DNA from: Bacillota bacterium
Lineage (GTDB): Bacteria; Bacillota; Clostridia; Lachnospirales; Lachnospiraceae
Reading direction: 5' to 3'
Assembly: GCA_023421505.1 (NCBI GenBank)
Contig: JAEZTJ010000033.1
Span: 180,020-244,019, forward strand
Length of the DNA: 64,000 nt
Numbering within the stretch: the stretch's first letter is position 1; the number at the start of each line of letters is the position of its first letter. Positions 1-8,402 of this stretch are shown piece after piece. Under the pieces are notes generated by a model. The model did no database searches, was not told where the DNA came from, and worked only from the letters and a program-made list of their open reading frames with translations. The position numbers were made by a program, and so were the translations under genes.

Positions 1-260
1 ATTTCTACTTTATTTCCATTTTTGTTATAGCCCCAATGTGATATCCAGTTTTTATTTAGTACCCACCCTCCCGGACTGGAGAAAATATATACTAACGGCT
101 GCTGAAAATTTATGATAATAGCTGTTAAAACCAGTATTATGACATAAACAGCGATAGTTATGGTATCACTATTTTTACATACATAAGAAATTAAGAATAT
201 GATTAAGCTTCCAACTAACGAAGTTATAATAGAAAAAACAAATTCCTTTTTCAAATTCAT
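1..260 (-). CDS. Small membrane protein, C-terminus cut by window edge
   Basis: An open frame starts with ATG at 260 behind a strong GGGGGAG Shine-Dalgarno and runs off the left edge after about 86 codons. The visible part has two hydrophobic segments, roughly residues 8-26 and 34-52, followed by a polar stretch rich in Trp, Gly and Asn. I do not recognise the family. The two small membrane proteins upstream on the same strand (612-992 and 1058-1312) may share its transcript, but the gap of about 350 bases to the next one contains hairpins. The frame is convincing because of the ribosome site and the clean membrane topology. The function is unknown. Confidence 0.6.
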   Translation of the reverse strand, partial: MNLKKEFVFSIITSLVGSLIIFLISYVCKNSDTITIAVYVIILVLTAIIINFQQPLVYIFSSPGGWVLNKNWISHWGYNKNGNKVE

Positions 261-515
261 TATTAATAGCTCCCCCTTCGATACTTTAGCATAGATAATG
301 CAAAACTATATCATATTAAAAAATGGCTACACAGCATATGCTATTCCTTCGCTCCTATGCTCTTAACTTCCGCTCCGAAATAGATTATGCTGTGTATGCA
401 ACCTTACAATTAGCGAGTTTCGCAAGTGTCTACTCTTTTAACATATTATACCATATTTTAGTATTTTAACAATTGGTTTTCGTTTGAAGCCTGGACATAA
501 ACAAGGCATAAAAAA
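261..515. other. Intergenic stretch with a dyad
   Basis: No gene seen. The arms ACACAGCATA (about 334) and TATGCTGTGT (about 388) form a dyad around a purine/pyrimidine-biased loop. The role is unknown; it could be a decayed terminator. Confidence 0.3.
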
Positions 516-553
516 TAACTACCTTCCTTTCCAATGGAAAATAGGGTAGTTTT
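516..553. terminator. Terminator hairpin resembling the holin-like toxin terminators
   Basis: The arms CTACC and GGGTAG enclose an inner TTTCC-AAT-GGAAA stem, with A/T tracts on both sides. The sequence just before it (GCATAAAAAATAACTACC) is nearly the same as the end of the holin-like toxin gene at 8213-8311, so this may be a relic of a third copy. Neither toxin body nor antitoxin promoter is present. Confidence 0.5.
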
Positions 554-577
554 AGTCGAAATATTAGAAAATTTGAC

Positions 578-603
578 ACAACAGGAATTCCTGACCCTGT
601 TGT
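578..603 (-). terminator. Inverted repeat after the 612-992 gene
   Basis: Perfect 8-base arms ACAACAGG/CCTGTTGT lie just past the stop codon of the minus-strand gene at 612-992. The T-tract is weak, so it may stabilise the mRNA end rather than terminate efficiently. Confidence 0.4.
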
Positions 604-611
604 ATTATAGC

Positions 612-992
612 TTAATGAAATAGTCCACTTAAAGAATTTGTAATTGAATTCTTTAATTCTTCAGTCCGTTCCGGCTGAATAAGATACGTCCATTTATATG
701 TATAATAAAGTACTATGCAAGTACCTATGATAATACATAATATAATGAAATATGTTTTATTACTCCTATTCTCCAACTTCTCCAGCCGATCCATGATTAC
801 ATCTAATTTATAATTGATTAAATTATAATCCGCCGAGTGCTTATCGTCAGTCGCGCTTTCCTCTACATCTGATCGCACTTGGCCGGCAATTTGCTCGATA
901 TTATTCTTACGCTTCTTGTTATTTAAAATTACGATTATGATAATACTCATATATAATAGTGGTATGGAAAATAATAGTAATATACTGGGCAT
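612..992 (-). CDS. Small protein with two membrane segments and a coiled-coil centre
   Basis: This 126-residue protein has a hydrophobic segment at about residues 4-23, a charged central part (about 24-78) with a short coiled-coil-like stretch near residues 60-76, and a second membrane segment at about 80-100. It ends with a polar tail. An AGAGGA ribosome site precedes the ATG. It sits 65 bases downstream of another small membrane protein gene (1058-1312) on the same strand, and the two are probably cotranscribed. I do not recognise the family. The topology suggests both ends outside or both inside, with the helical linker on the other side. It could be a subunit of a membrane complex or an immunity-like protein; nothing in the sequence decides this. 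Confidence 0.55.
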   Translation of the reverse strand: MPSILLLFSIPLLYMSIIIIVILNNKKRKNNIEQIAGQVRSDVEESATDDKHSADYNLINYKLDVIMDRLEKLENRSNKTYFIILCIIIGTCIVLYYTYKWTYLIQPERTEELKNSITNSLSGLFH

Positions 993-1057
993 ATAATCCT
1001 CTTTTTCCTATTGTGATTTTATCTAATAATTTCACTGTAATCTATTTCTAATCATTA

Positions 1058-1312
1058 TCAATTTCCTTTTAATCTGTTTTCAAGTAATTTAAGTTCTTCC
1101 GCTACATCCTGCGTTAAGGCTCTTAAACCTCTTGCGATTATCAAGCATAAGACACTGATACCTATACATGTCAATATTAACGGTAATATCTCTGCTCTAA
1201 TTGCAATTCCCATTCTATTAATCATAATGCATAAAAGTGGAAAGAAAAAAGCGATTATAGATATAAAATATAAGAGATATATGATTTTATTCGTTCTGTC
1301 AAAATGATACAT
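1058..1312 (-). CDS. Small two-helix membrane protein
   Basis: This 84-residue protein has hydrophobic segments at about residues 10-30 and 40-62, then a short amphipathic, charged C-terminal helix. AGGAGC and AGGA motifs lie before the ATG. It is the first gene of the apparent small-membrane-protein pair with 612-992. The family is not recognised. The compact helix-turn-helix topology with a basic/acidic tail is common in many unrelated small membrane proteins, so no function is proposed. Confidence 0.55.
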   Translation of the reverse strand: MYHFDRTNKIIYLLYFISIIAFFFPLLCIMINRMGIAIRAEILPLILTCIGISVLCLIIARGLRALTQDVAEELKLLENRLKGN

Positions 1313-1566
1313 TCCTACCGCTCCTATCTATTTAATTTACGTATTTGTAACTAATTGTCCCCTTGCCATTACAGCTATATTAGTTAATTAAAGATTTGTG
1401 TGTCAGGAATCCGGCTGTTAGGTTATAAAAATAACCACTTTTTACCACTAATAAATATATTACACTCAAAAACCTTTGTCAATAGCATCAATACCACAAC
1501 AAATGAGATCACTAAATATTCTAAATGGATAGGCTGTACCAAATAAAGAACTGATATAGATTTTGC

Positions 1567-1716
1567 TTATTTTTTTGAATTTCTTCTTTTCTTAATTACT
1601 TTAACAATAATAACCACCACAATAATTACTGCAACCACTTCAAGGCATGGCAGCCACCACAGAATCGTCTCTGCAATTCCCTCTGATAATCCTAATTTCA
1701 TTAAAAAGTCCTTCAT
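1567..1716 (-). CDS. 49-residue membrane peptide directly after the Bce-type permease
   Basis: The ATG at 1716 lies only 17 bases past the permease stop and has a strong GGGGGAGA ribosome site. The 49-residue product begins with an amphipathic stretch (MKDFLMKLGLSEGIAETI), then Trp-Trp and a single hydrophobic helix rich in Val and Ile (about residues 24-41), and ends in a strongly basic tail (KKRRNSKK). It has a single cysteine near residue 24. The tight spacing implies cotranscription with the ABC genes. It may modulate or stabilise the transporter, as small membrane subunits do elsewhere, but that is inference. I do not know a named family for it. Confidence 0.6.
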   Translation of the reverse strand: MKDFLMKLGLSEGIAETILWWLPCLEVVAVIIVVVIIVKVIKKRRNSKK

Positions 1717-1733
1717 ATTCTTCTCCCCCTATA

Positions 1734-3725
1734 TTATTGATTTACTCGTTTTTCAATGATAATGCTCTGTGCCGTTTTGCAAGTCACTGTGTAATATATC
1801 AAATACATGACAAGCATAATTGCCACGGACACCACTAAATTCATTCCAATCTTCATTCCGAAGAAGGGTTCCAGTTTTCTTAATACGGCTTTAATTACAC
1901 ATATGGAAACAAGTAGTGCTGGGATTAAGGGCGCAACAAAATATATTCCGATTTGTTTATTAATGGTCTTCTGAACCATCTTCCTGCTTGCACCTATCTT
2001 TGTCAACGTTAAATAACGCATCTTATTTTCTTGTGTCTCTGTTAATTGCTGCAATGCCAATACTGCCAAGGTAACGATGATTAGGATAAGTCCTAAATAG
2101 CTGCAAAGAAATGCAATTACTCCAAACACACCCACAAATATATTATCATTTACCACTTTGGAGGCATAGTAAATCTCATCTTTCACACTCATAGCTACAA
2201 ATTTATTGTTTATAATTTCATATAGGTCTTCTTCCGTTTCCTTAGAAAGCAGCTTTGCATTCCAAATATATCGATCTAGCTTCATACCCTCAACAACAGA
2301 ATCATCTACAATCAGCATACCTGGGTTATTTTTATTTAAGCCTACCATAAAATCAAGCTTTAAGATGTCCATAGTCTTATTTCTTAATGTCTTGCCAAGA
2401 AGTTCAATCTCTTTCCCTTCCTTAAGCAGCTTCTCATAGTAAGGCAGAATAGCTTCGTAATTCGCATTAATCAAATACTCATTTTCAGCAAGCTCAATCT
2501 GTTCTTCCCCAATTAGCTTAATAAGGTTATTATAATCCGTCTCAGTAATCAAGGATATCGTCCCGTCAAGAATGATCTTATCCATTTTACCAAGCTTCTT
2601 TTCCTCCATGTGTACCAGCTTAATATATTCAATCGGAGAATTATAGATTGCCAGAAGCTCTGACCTTTCTACATATTTACTTAAATCAATTCCCTTTTCC
2701 TTTATAAACTCTTCAGGATTCCCCTTTTTGCTGTCAAGCATGACAGAAAAATCTACTGCCTTCTCATTGCTTACTTTCTGATTAAACGCTCCTGTAACTG
2801 AGAAGCCTACCCCAAGTATTGTAATAGAAAGAATAAGCAGACCTGTGAGGGTTGCCATAACCCATATATTAATCTTCAGCTTACTGCTGACTTGTTTGAC
2901 CAGAAAGCTGTTGAGGCCCTTATAATAAAAACTCCCGGATTTTTTCGCTAAGGTAACGCAGACTGTTGCAAAGCTATAAAATAGCAATATGATACCGGCT
3001 GAAATAAGTCCGAGTGTCTGCCATAGACTATTTCTATCTATTCCTTTTGTCATAAGGATATATAGACCTGCGCCTAAGCATACTATGGAAATGATAGAAC
3101 AGAATGCTGAAAGTATCCTGTTACTTAAAGTTATCTCCTGATTAATTCTTTCCTGCTTTAGCATATCAATAAGTCTTATCTTCATCATACTTCTAGCACT
3201 TAGTAACGCAACTGCCAGATAGATAAGTGCAAAGGTAATAAGCGTTTCCTTTACCGCTGTGAAAGAAAATACAAAGGTAAGCGCTCCAACGTCACCCACA
3301 AACAATTGTACTGCTAAAGCTGAAAGGGCTTGAGAAAGATATATCCCTACTCCAATACCGATAGCGAGTGCTGCCGCACCGACAAATACGGTCTCTCCAA
3401 CAAAAATACCTAGTATTCTTCTTTGGGGCATCCCCAGGGCTGTATAGATAGCAAGCTCTTTCGATCTCCGTTTTAATATAAATTGGTTCGCATAAAGAAT
3501 CAACCCAGCCAGAATCACTGTGATAAATTTAGACAGAATACCAATATATCCTGTGAGCCTTTCTCCCCAAAACGCCATAGATTTACTTAAATCACCCATT
3601 GCCGGTTGAGAGGTAATCGAATTAAAAGCGTAAAACATGGAGACTGCCAGACAAATGGTCAGAAAGTAAATGGCATAGTCCTTTATACTCCTACTCATAT
3701 TTCTATAAATCAACTTAATCGTCAT
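1734..3725 (-). CDS. bceB: Bce-type ABC transporter permease (FtsX-like, peptide antibiotic resistance)
   Basis: This 663-residue membrane protein has the BceB layout: one N-terminal helix (about 16-36), a FtsX/MacB-type block of helices (about 55-310), a large extracellular domain (about 312-520) and three C-terminal helices. BceB-type permeases are usually about 640-670 residues, so the length fits. In the family, BceB works with BceA to free lipid II-cycle intermediates from peptide antibiotics, and it also acts as the sensor for the BceS kinase. The start overlaps the end of the ATPase gene by 11 bases, which indicates translational coupling. A kinase/regulator pair of the matching type lies upstream on the same strand. 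The exact drug specificity cannot be read from the sequence; the symbol denotes the family. Confidence 0.88.
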   Translation of the reverse strand: MTIKLIYRNMSRSIKDYAIYFLTICLAVSMFYAFNSITSQPAMGDLSKSMAFWGERLTGYIGILSKFITVILAGLILYANQFILKRRSKELAIYTALGMPQRRILGIFVGETVFVGAAALAIGIGVGIYLSQALSALAVQLFVGDVGALTFVFSFTAVKETLITFALIYLAVALLSARSMMKIRLIDMLKQERINQEITLSNRILSAFCSIISIVCLGAGLYILMTKGIDRNSLWQTLGLISAGIILLFYSFATVCVTLAKKSGSFYYKGLNSFLVKQVSSKLKINIWVMATLTGLLILSITILGVGFSVTGAFNQKVSNEKAVDFSVMLDSKKGNPEEFIKEKGIDLSKYVERSELLAIYNSPIEYIKLVHMEEKKLGKMDKIILDGTISLITETDYNNLIKLIGEEQIELAENEYLINANYEAILPYYEKLLKEGKEIELLGKTLRNKTMDILKLDFMVGLNKNNPGMLIVDDSVVEGMKLDRYIWNAKLLSKETEEDLYEIINNKFVAMSVKDEIYYASKVVNDNIFVGVFGVIAFLCSYLGLILIIVTLAVLALQQLTETQENKMRYLTLTKIGASRKMVQKTINKQIGIYFVAPLIPALLVSICVIKAVLRKLEPFFGMKIGMNLVVSVAIMLVMYLIYYTVTCKTAQSIIIEKRVNQ

Positions 3726-4488
3726 CTGCTACCCCTTCCCCCTCACCAAGCACAGCCTGAACATCCATAATCCGATTAAAGAAGGTTTTTCTAGAGTCCT
3801 CACCCTTGTAAATCTCGTCAAATAATACACCATCCTTAACAAATAGAATTCGATTTGCAGCACTTGCTGTATAAGCATCATGCGTTACCATAAGAATAGT
3901 GGCCTCTTCTTCCTGATTTAACTTTTTAAGACTAGTAAGCAGCTGTTTTGCGGATTTACTATCTAGGGCTCCCGTTGGCTCATCCGCCAATAAAAGAGCC
4001 GGCTTACTTACCATTGATCTGGCACAGGCAACTCTTTGCTGCTGTCCGCCGGACATCTGATAAGGATATTTCTCTAATATATCTGTAATGTTAACTGCTC
4101 TTGCTATCTCCAGGATTCTTCCTGGAATCTGCTTTGCAGGTATATTCAGTATAGAAAGTGCCATTGAGATGTTTTCATAAGCAGTCAGGGTATCTAACAG
4201 GTTATATTCCTGAAAAATAAAGCCCAGCTTCTCTCTTCGAAATCTCGCAAGACTATCGCCCTTTAGTTTGGTAATATCCTGTTCCTTAACATATACGTGA
4301 CCTGCAGTAACCGTGTCAATGGTTGAAATACAATTTAATAAAGTACTCTTTCCACTGCCGGATGCACCCATAATTCCTACAAACTCACCCTTTTCAACTG
4401 TAAAACTGACACCTTTTAATGCTTGGGTTACATTTCCCTTATTACCATAGACCTTTTCTATACTTTCTACTCTAAGTACGTTTTCCAT
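3715..4488 (-). CDS. bceA: Bce-type ABC transporter ATPase
   Basis: This 257-residue ABC ATPase shows every core motif: Walker A GASGSGKST (41-49), Q-loop Gln93, signature MSGGQQQR (145-152), Walker B LLLADEP (165-171) and switch His203. The sequence is of the LolD/MacB/BceA type. It overlaps the permease gene and probably forms a dimer on the permease to drive removal of peptide antibiotics such as bacitracin from their lipid targets. A GGAGGG ribosome site lies 7 bases before the ATG. The 228-base leader before the gene holds three short hairpins and partial copies of dispersed repeats found elsewhere in the window. Confidence 0.9.
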   Translation of the reverse strand: MENVLRVESIEKVYGNKGNVTQALKGVSFTVEKGEFVGIMGASGSGKSTLLNCISTIDTVTAGHVYVKEQDITKLKGDSLARFRREKLGFIFQEYNLLDTLTAYENISMALSILNIPAKQIPGRILEIARAVNITDILEKYPYQMSGGQQQRVACARSMVSKPALLLADEPTGALDSKSAKQLLTSLKKLNQEEEATILMVTHDAYTASAANRILFVKDGVLFDEIYKGEDSRKTFFNRIMDVQAVLGEGEGVADDD

Positions 4489-4716
4489 ATTAACCCTCCA
4501 TCTGCTACCAACATCTGCGAATTTGGGCAGCGCAAAAATCTTTGATTTTTCAACCTACCTCCATGCTGCCATTAGGCAGCTCTAATAGCAATGACCATGC
4601 CTTTTGAGCATAAAATACCTCGTATGCGAGGCTACATGTCTTTCGCGGGACTATTCACACTTAAATTTAACATTATAGCTAAAGCCACACCCCATATGAA
4701 TATCTATAACGAATTA
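4489..4716 (-). repeat. Leader of the ABC operon with hairpins and partial dispersed repeats
   Basis: Hairpins seen are CCTCG-TATG-CGAGG (about 4620), CTGCC-ATTA-GGCAG (about 4566) and a dyad around AAATCTTTGATTTT (about 4535-4550). The stretch near 4638-4665 matches about 20 of 25 bases at 33118-33142 (repeat family B). The last 60 bases before the start weakly resemble the start-proximal repeats before pstB and fumA. Confidence 0.4.
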
Positions 4717-5841
4717 TTATTCTTGCCTTATAGATGAGTTCTTTTGTAGCTTACGATCAGGCAGGCTTGCTCTTAAGTAGGTATTAAGCCACGGCTCCCA
4801 GTAATAACAAGGCTTTCTTTCAAGTAGGCTCTTAATAAGCATAGCAAGCAACATGAGAGAAAAAAGCAGACCTAGCAAGGTTTCTAAGCCATAGCTTGGA
4901 AGCTTTCCCTGTATTCCAAATATAAAGTTAAACCATACTCCGACAAGAAGGTTATGTAACAAAATTCTGTTCGTCTTTGCCTTTTGCCCTATTTTATCTT
5001 TAACCGTAAGATTCATTGCCCACATGCCAATGGTCTGTTTATTCTTTGTTAATAATGGAAGTATTAAAAAGACAATTATATCTGAAAGCAGAAAGATTAC
5101 TAAGTCCCACTCTTTATGCTTAACGTTCCAATAGATTGCAACCCTGCTAAGCTCAAACAATACACTAATCACGGCAGAATCCACTAGTAAATATAATAAT
5201 CTTCTGAATAGACTTGCTTTTTCAGTAATAATCGTACGATCCTTTACCGGATTTGGCAGAAGTCTGTCAATCCATCTTTCAAAGAAATATCCGATCACAG
5301 CTCCCAACGTATTAATGATTAAATCATCCACATCTGCAAAACGGAAAGCCTTAGGATAAATTCCATAAAGTCCCGTGTATTGTGTTGTTTCATAAAATAA
5401 ACTTAACAATAAACCTAGAACCGCTGCCTTAAACAGGCTAAGCTTAAAATACTTTCTTAGATAAACACCAAAGGGAATTGTCAGTACAACGTTAAAAGCT
5501 ACCGTAAAAAAGCTTGAACTGCGCATAGATGATAACCATGTACCTGGCTGCGTTAAAACAAAGCCGGAATTCTCTAAAAAGGTTTTAACAAACAGGAATG
5601 GTTTGAAGTTTGGATGAATTGGTGCCATCTCTCGTACTGTCTCAAACGATGGTAATGGCAGGATTGTCATAAACCAAGCTGTTATCATATATACGATAAA
5701 AGAAGCTGTAACAATATTTCTTCGGATTCTTAAGGTACCATAACGGCGGTATTGATGAATTAATATTGGAATAAAGGATAAATAAATAATAAACAAAGAT
5801 AGCATAATGCCGACGACAATTGGACTTAAGTAAACACTCAT
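4717..5841 (-). CDS. VanZ-like membrane protein with C-terminal RDD domain
   Basis: This 374-residue protein has an N-terminal VanZ-like part (about residues 15-195) with several membrane helices and the family's typical aromatic/acidic stretch FYETTQYTGLYG (about 149-160), followed by ADVDDLIINTLGAVIGY. A C-terminal RDD-type part (about 205-350) has more helices. VanZ proteins give low-level resistance to teicoplanin or lipoglycopeptides in some species; the RDD domain has no single known role. The AAGGAGA ribosome site supports the start. The gene lies between the Bce-type regulators and the Bce transporter on one strand, so a role in the same envelope-stress response is a reasonable inference. 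Confidence 0.82.
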   Translation of the reverse strand: MSVYLSPIVVGIMLSLFIIYLSFIPILIHQYRRYGTLRIRRNIVTASFIVYMITAWFMTILPLPSFETVREMAPIHPNFKPFLFVKTFLENSGFVLTQPGTWLSSMRSSSFFTVAFNVVLTIPFGVYLRKYFKLSLFKAAVLGLLLSLFYETTQYTGLYGIYPKAFRFADVDDLIINTLGAVIGYFFERWIDRLLPNPVKDRTIITEKASLFRRLLYLLVDSAVISVLFELSRVAIYWNVKHKEWDLVIFLLSDIIVFLILPLLTKNKQTIGMWAMNLTVKDKIGQKAKTNRILLHNLLVGVWFNFIFGIQGKLPSYGLETLLGLLFSLMLLAMLIKSLLERKPCYYWEPWLNTYLRASLPDRKLQKNSSIRQE

Positions 5842-6088
5842 TTTTTACTCTCCTTAGTAATAATAAATCTAGGTAATTACGAAATTCATATATTATAGGT
5901 ATTGCACAGATACTAATCCGAAATTAAGGTTAAGTGCTAACTTTAATTCTGTAGGAGTATTCCTATTACTAGTACAATTGAAATAACTATATGTTCTCGT
6001 GATTACCTATATAATCTAACCTAAAAAGTGGTAAAAAACTATCGAATAACCTTTCTGTAAAATTACATTTTTGTAAGAAAAGCTCCGC

Positions 6089-7102
6089 TTAATGCAGAGC
6101 CTCCAGATCCTTCTTATTAGGAAATTCAATCATTACTATTGTTCCAACCCCGTCTGATGATTTAATTGACATATTTAAGCCTAATTTGTTACATAGCTTC
6201 TTCGATATATAGAGCCCCATTCCTGTAGACTTCTTAAAAGTTCTTCCCTGCGTCCCTGTATACCCTTTTTGGAAGACCTTATTAATATCCGTTGCCTTGA
6301 TGCCTATACCGTTATCCTTAATCGAGAGGCATAGCTTATCCTCTTTGGTATAGGAACTAAATTCTATGTAGAGACTTTCATTTCGGTACTTTATGGAATT
6401 ATCTAAAACCTGCTTTAATACATATTTAAACCATTTTGAATCGGTGAAGACCATACCCGTTAGGTTTTCCATCTTTATCTGTGCTTTCACTTGAATAAGC
6501 ATTAATGAATTCTCCTTGACAACGGACTTCACCAATTCAGAAAGCTCAAATTTTTCAATAATAAAATCCTGATTAAACTGACTGGCTCTTGCAAAATAAA
6601 GAACCTGTTCTACATAATTCTCAATGCGGTTCAGCTGACTTAAAAGCTCACGATGGCCTTCGGATTTGTGGTTATTTAAATAGAGCTCCATTCCCGCAAT
6701 TGGTGTTTTGATTTCATGCACCCATAGCTCAATATATTCCAGATAGTCTTTTTGCTGCTGCTTTAAGCTTCCAATCTGGTCATTCATATCCTTACTGGCA
6801 GAGGAAAGCAGATCATAAAATATCTGCCCTTCGTAAAATACCGGTTTCTCGATGATGTCTGCGAGTAAGGTTTTTTCATCAAGATTTCCATATATAAGAA
6901 GCACCTCATCATAATAGCGTTTTATTTTTAAATATTCAATGATAAAACCCGCAAAAAATACTACTAGAATTAACAAACAAACCAAAACGATCAATACTTT
7001 AGGAAAATCAAAAGCCTGAAAGAATAACGTAATTAAAAGTACACAGGCGAACTCTAAGAAGATAAAAACAAATCGATCCTTACAAAAATTACGAAATCTC
7101 AT
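6089..7102 (-). CDS. bceS: BceS-type intramembrane-sensing histidine kinase
   Basis: This 337-residue kinase has two N-terminal membrane helices (about 12-30 and 36-56) with only about five residues between them, the hallmark of intramembrane-sensing kinases that rely on a partner transporter for input. The HisKA-type box HEIKTP carries His129, and the ATPase part shows the N box (DNSIKYR), DNGIG and GMGLYISKKL. In the known systems such a kinase is activated by flux through the BceAB transporter and then phosphorylates BceR. It overlaps the regulator gene by four bases. The transporter is 1.6 kb downstream, beyond the VanZ-like gene. Confidence 0.9.
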   Translation of the reverse strand: MRFRNFCKDRFVFIFLEFACVLLITLFFQAFDFPKVLIVLVCLLILVVFFAGFIIEYLKIKRYYDEVLLIYGNLDEKTLLADIIEKPVFYEGQIFYDLLSSASKDMNDQIGSLKQQQKDYLEYIELWVHEIKTPIAGMELYLNNHKSEGHRELLSQLNRIENYVEQVLYFARASQFNQDFIIEKFELSELVKSVVKENSLMLIQVKAQIKMENLTGMVFTDSKWFKYVLKQVLDNSIKYRNESLYIEFSSYTKEDKLCLSIKDNGIGIKATDINKVFQKGYTGTQGRTFKKSTGMGLYISKKLCNKLGLNMSIKSSDGVGTIVMIEFPNKKDLEALH

Positions 7103-7761
7103 ATGATATACCCTTGATTCCTTTTCGTTTTTAGGTAATCCTTAAGTCCCAGCTCTTCTATCTTTTTTCTTAAGCGTGAGGTGTTAACATTTAATGTATT
7201 CTCATCAACAAAGTCCCCATCCTCCCAGACTTCCTTCATTAGCTCTTCCCTACTTACAATCGTACCCGCATTTTCCATAAGTACACGTAAGATGATCGAT
7301 TCATTTTTAGAAAGCTCTACCTGTGCACCCTCATAGCGCATCTCACTTTTTCCTAAATTCAAGGCTAGACCTTGATGAGATAATACAATGCCCTGTGAGT
7401 TACTTTTACTGCGCTTTAGTACAACCTGAATATGTGCTAATAGAACCTGAAGATCATAGGGCTTCGTAATAAAGTCGTCGGCTCCGATTTTCAAACTCAT
7501 TAATTCATCCATAATCGTGTTACAACTGGTAACCATTATAATAGCAACAGAAGATTTCTCGCGGATTCTTCTGCAAATTTCAAAACCATCTAAGGAGGGT
7601 AAATTAATATCTAACAGAATCAAGTCTGAATTAGATGCGAATACCTCCTCAACAACATGATTAAAATCTTTGACGATCTGGCAATTAAACTGGTATTTCG
7701 TTAAAAACTCTGCTAATTCAGTTGATATAAGCGGATCATCTTCTACAATAAAAATTTTCAT
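7099..7761 (-). CDS. bceR: BceR-type response regulator (OmpR family)
   Basis: This 220-residue regulator has a receiver domain (about 1-115) with acidic Asp8/Asp9, phospho-acceptor Asp51 and switch Lys101-type residue in TKPYD, followed by an OmpR-type winged helix (about 130-220) ending NTSRLRKKIEELGL...RNQGYII. It is the first gene of the Bce-like group. The ATG follows an AAGG-type ribosome site and the 3' end overlaps the kinase gene, so the pair is coupled. It most likely activates the transporter operon at 4.5 kb, though I could not see a convincing operator there. Confidence 0.9.
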   Translation of the reverse strand: MKIFIVEDDPLISTELAEFLTKYQFNCQIVKDFNHVVEEVFASNSDLILLDINLPSLDGFEICRRIREKSSVAIIMVTSCNTIMDELMSLKIGADDFITKPYDLQVLLAHIQVVLKRSKSNSQGIVLSHQGLALNLGKSEMRYEGAQVELSKNESIILRVLMENAGTIVSREELMKEVWEDGDFVDENTLNVNTSRLRKKIEELGLKDYLKTKRNQGYII

Positions 7762-7861
7762 AACCGGTATCCTTTCTGGTAATAGTTACATAATATCACA
7801 TAATATTACATTTTGAATAGATAGTTATGGTTATAATTAATGATTTACTGAATTATAAATC

Positions 7862-7967
7862 AAGGCAAAGAAAAAAGCACCGACCCCGCAGCTCCTATGT
7901 CTGCAAAACCGATACCTTGTAAGTGTACCTCCAGGGACTCGAACCCTTGATATCCTGATTAAGAGGG
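7862..7967 (-). repeat. Left attachment-site remnant: truncated tRNA-Lys 3' half plus flank
   Basis: This segment repeats, with scattered differences, the sequence at 12555-12662. It includes the A-rich run and GCACCGACCCCG block downstream of the tRNA and the T-arm and 3' part of the anticodon arm of tRNA-Lys(CTT). The match stops at the anticodon loop (CCTGATTAAGAG, near 7955-7966). A partial tRNA 3' half opposite an intact tRNA is the usual mark of insertion into a tRNA gene. Confidence 0.8.
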
Positions 7968-8123
7968 ATGAATTAATTCATAAAATTTTTAACATTATTA
8001 GAATATTATTGTTGATTCAATATGTATCACATATATAGTCAAGATCAAATTTTATTAGATACCAGCTGAACATCAATGAGTAACTCTTCTGCTTCAAATC
8101 TTGATATTCATCATATTATAATC

Positions 8124-8152
8124 TTGCATCATAAAATAATCTATATTATAAT
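8124..8152 (+). promoter_or_regulatory. Promoter of the holin-like toxin
   Basis: TTGCAT (8124-8129), a 17-base spacer and a perfect TATAAT (8147-8152). Transcription would start near 8159 and give a 5' leader of about 55 bases. Confidence 0.75.
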
Positions 8153-8185
8153 TTCATTAGCAATCAGTTACATGGGTAGTGAAAG

Positions 8186-8204
8186 CCTCCTATTAGAGAG
8201 GAGG
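8186..8204 (+). promoter_or_regulatory. Hairpin hiding the toxin Shine-Dalgarno
   Basis: CCTCCT (8186-8191) pairs perfectly with AGGAGG (8199-8204), which is the ribosome site of the toxin gene. Sequestered ribosome sites are common in type I toxin mRNAs and delay translation until the RNA is processed or refolded. Confidence 0.6.
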
Positions 8205-8212
8205 TGATGCTT

Positions 8213-8311
8213 ATGAGTACATACGAAGCAATATCTCTTATGATATTCTTCGGCATTTTACTTGTAGCCCTTATCTCCTATATTGATAAGGATAAAAAGC
8301 ATAAAAAATAA
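8213..8311 (+). CDS. Holin-like type I toxin, 32 residues
   Basis: The 32-residue product starts MSTYEAISLMIFFGILLVAL and ends in a charged IDKDKKHKK tail. This is the pattern of the putative holin-like toxin (Hol_Tox/TxpA-related) peptides: a short N-terminal STYEAL-like motif, one membrane helix and a lysine-rich end. Such peptides insert in the membrane and are silenced by an antisense RNA. The gene has a strong AGGAGGTG ribosome site at the right distance, its own promoter (8124-8152) and a symmetrical terminator over its stop codon. A convergent promoter on the other strand (8403-8431) supplies a candidate antitoxin RNA. It lies at the left end of the tRNA-Lys island. Confidence 0.85.
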   Translation: MSTYEAISLMIFFGILLVALISYIDKDKKHKK

Positions 8312-8396
8312 CTACCCTCTGTATCTTGGCCTGATGCTAGGGTAGTTATTTCCACCATATGAGGCTGAGTTACTCAGTAACTGATTGCCTTTTGTT
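8300..8396 (-). ncRNA. Antisense RNA antitoxin for the holin-like toxin
   Basis: A minus-strand transcript from the promoter at 8403-8431 would start near 8396 and end at the shared terminator, so about 85-95 bases long. It first folds into a hairpin with arms CAGTTACT and AGTAACT-type sequence inside GGC...GCC, and its 3' part is fully complementary to the toxin mRNA 3' end. The same RNA-specifying parts are conserved in the second copy at about 9935-10023, with paired changes in the hairpin loop region, which supports its being a real RNA. Confidence 0.7.
8307..8350. terminator. Bidirectional terminator shared by toxin mRNA and antitoxin RNA
   Basis: Perfect 12-base arms AATAACTACCCT and AGGGTAGTTATT, with A/T runs on both sides, so it can end transcripts arriving from either strand. 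The left arm overlaps the toxin stop codon. Confidence 0.8.
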
Positions 8397-8402
8397 ACTT
8401 AA

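Noticed and set aside
1647..1838. Plus-strand frame opposite the Bce-type permease end
   Set aside because: It lies across the small membrane peptide gene and the permease 3' end on the other strand, without a ribosome site.
4489..4716. Possible riboswitch in the leader of the ABC operon
   Set aside because: Only short independent hairpins and repeat fragments are present; no conserved core of a riboswitch class that I know could be recognised.
7862..7967. A second functional tRNA-Lys
   Set aside because: Only the 3' half is present; the D-arm and 5' acceptor strand are missing and the T-arm carries changes.
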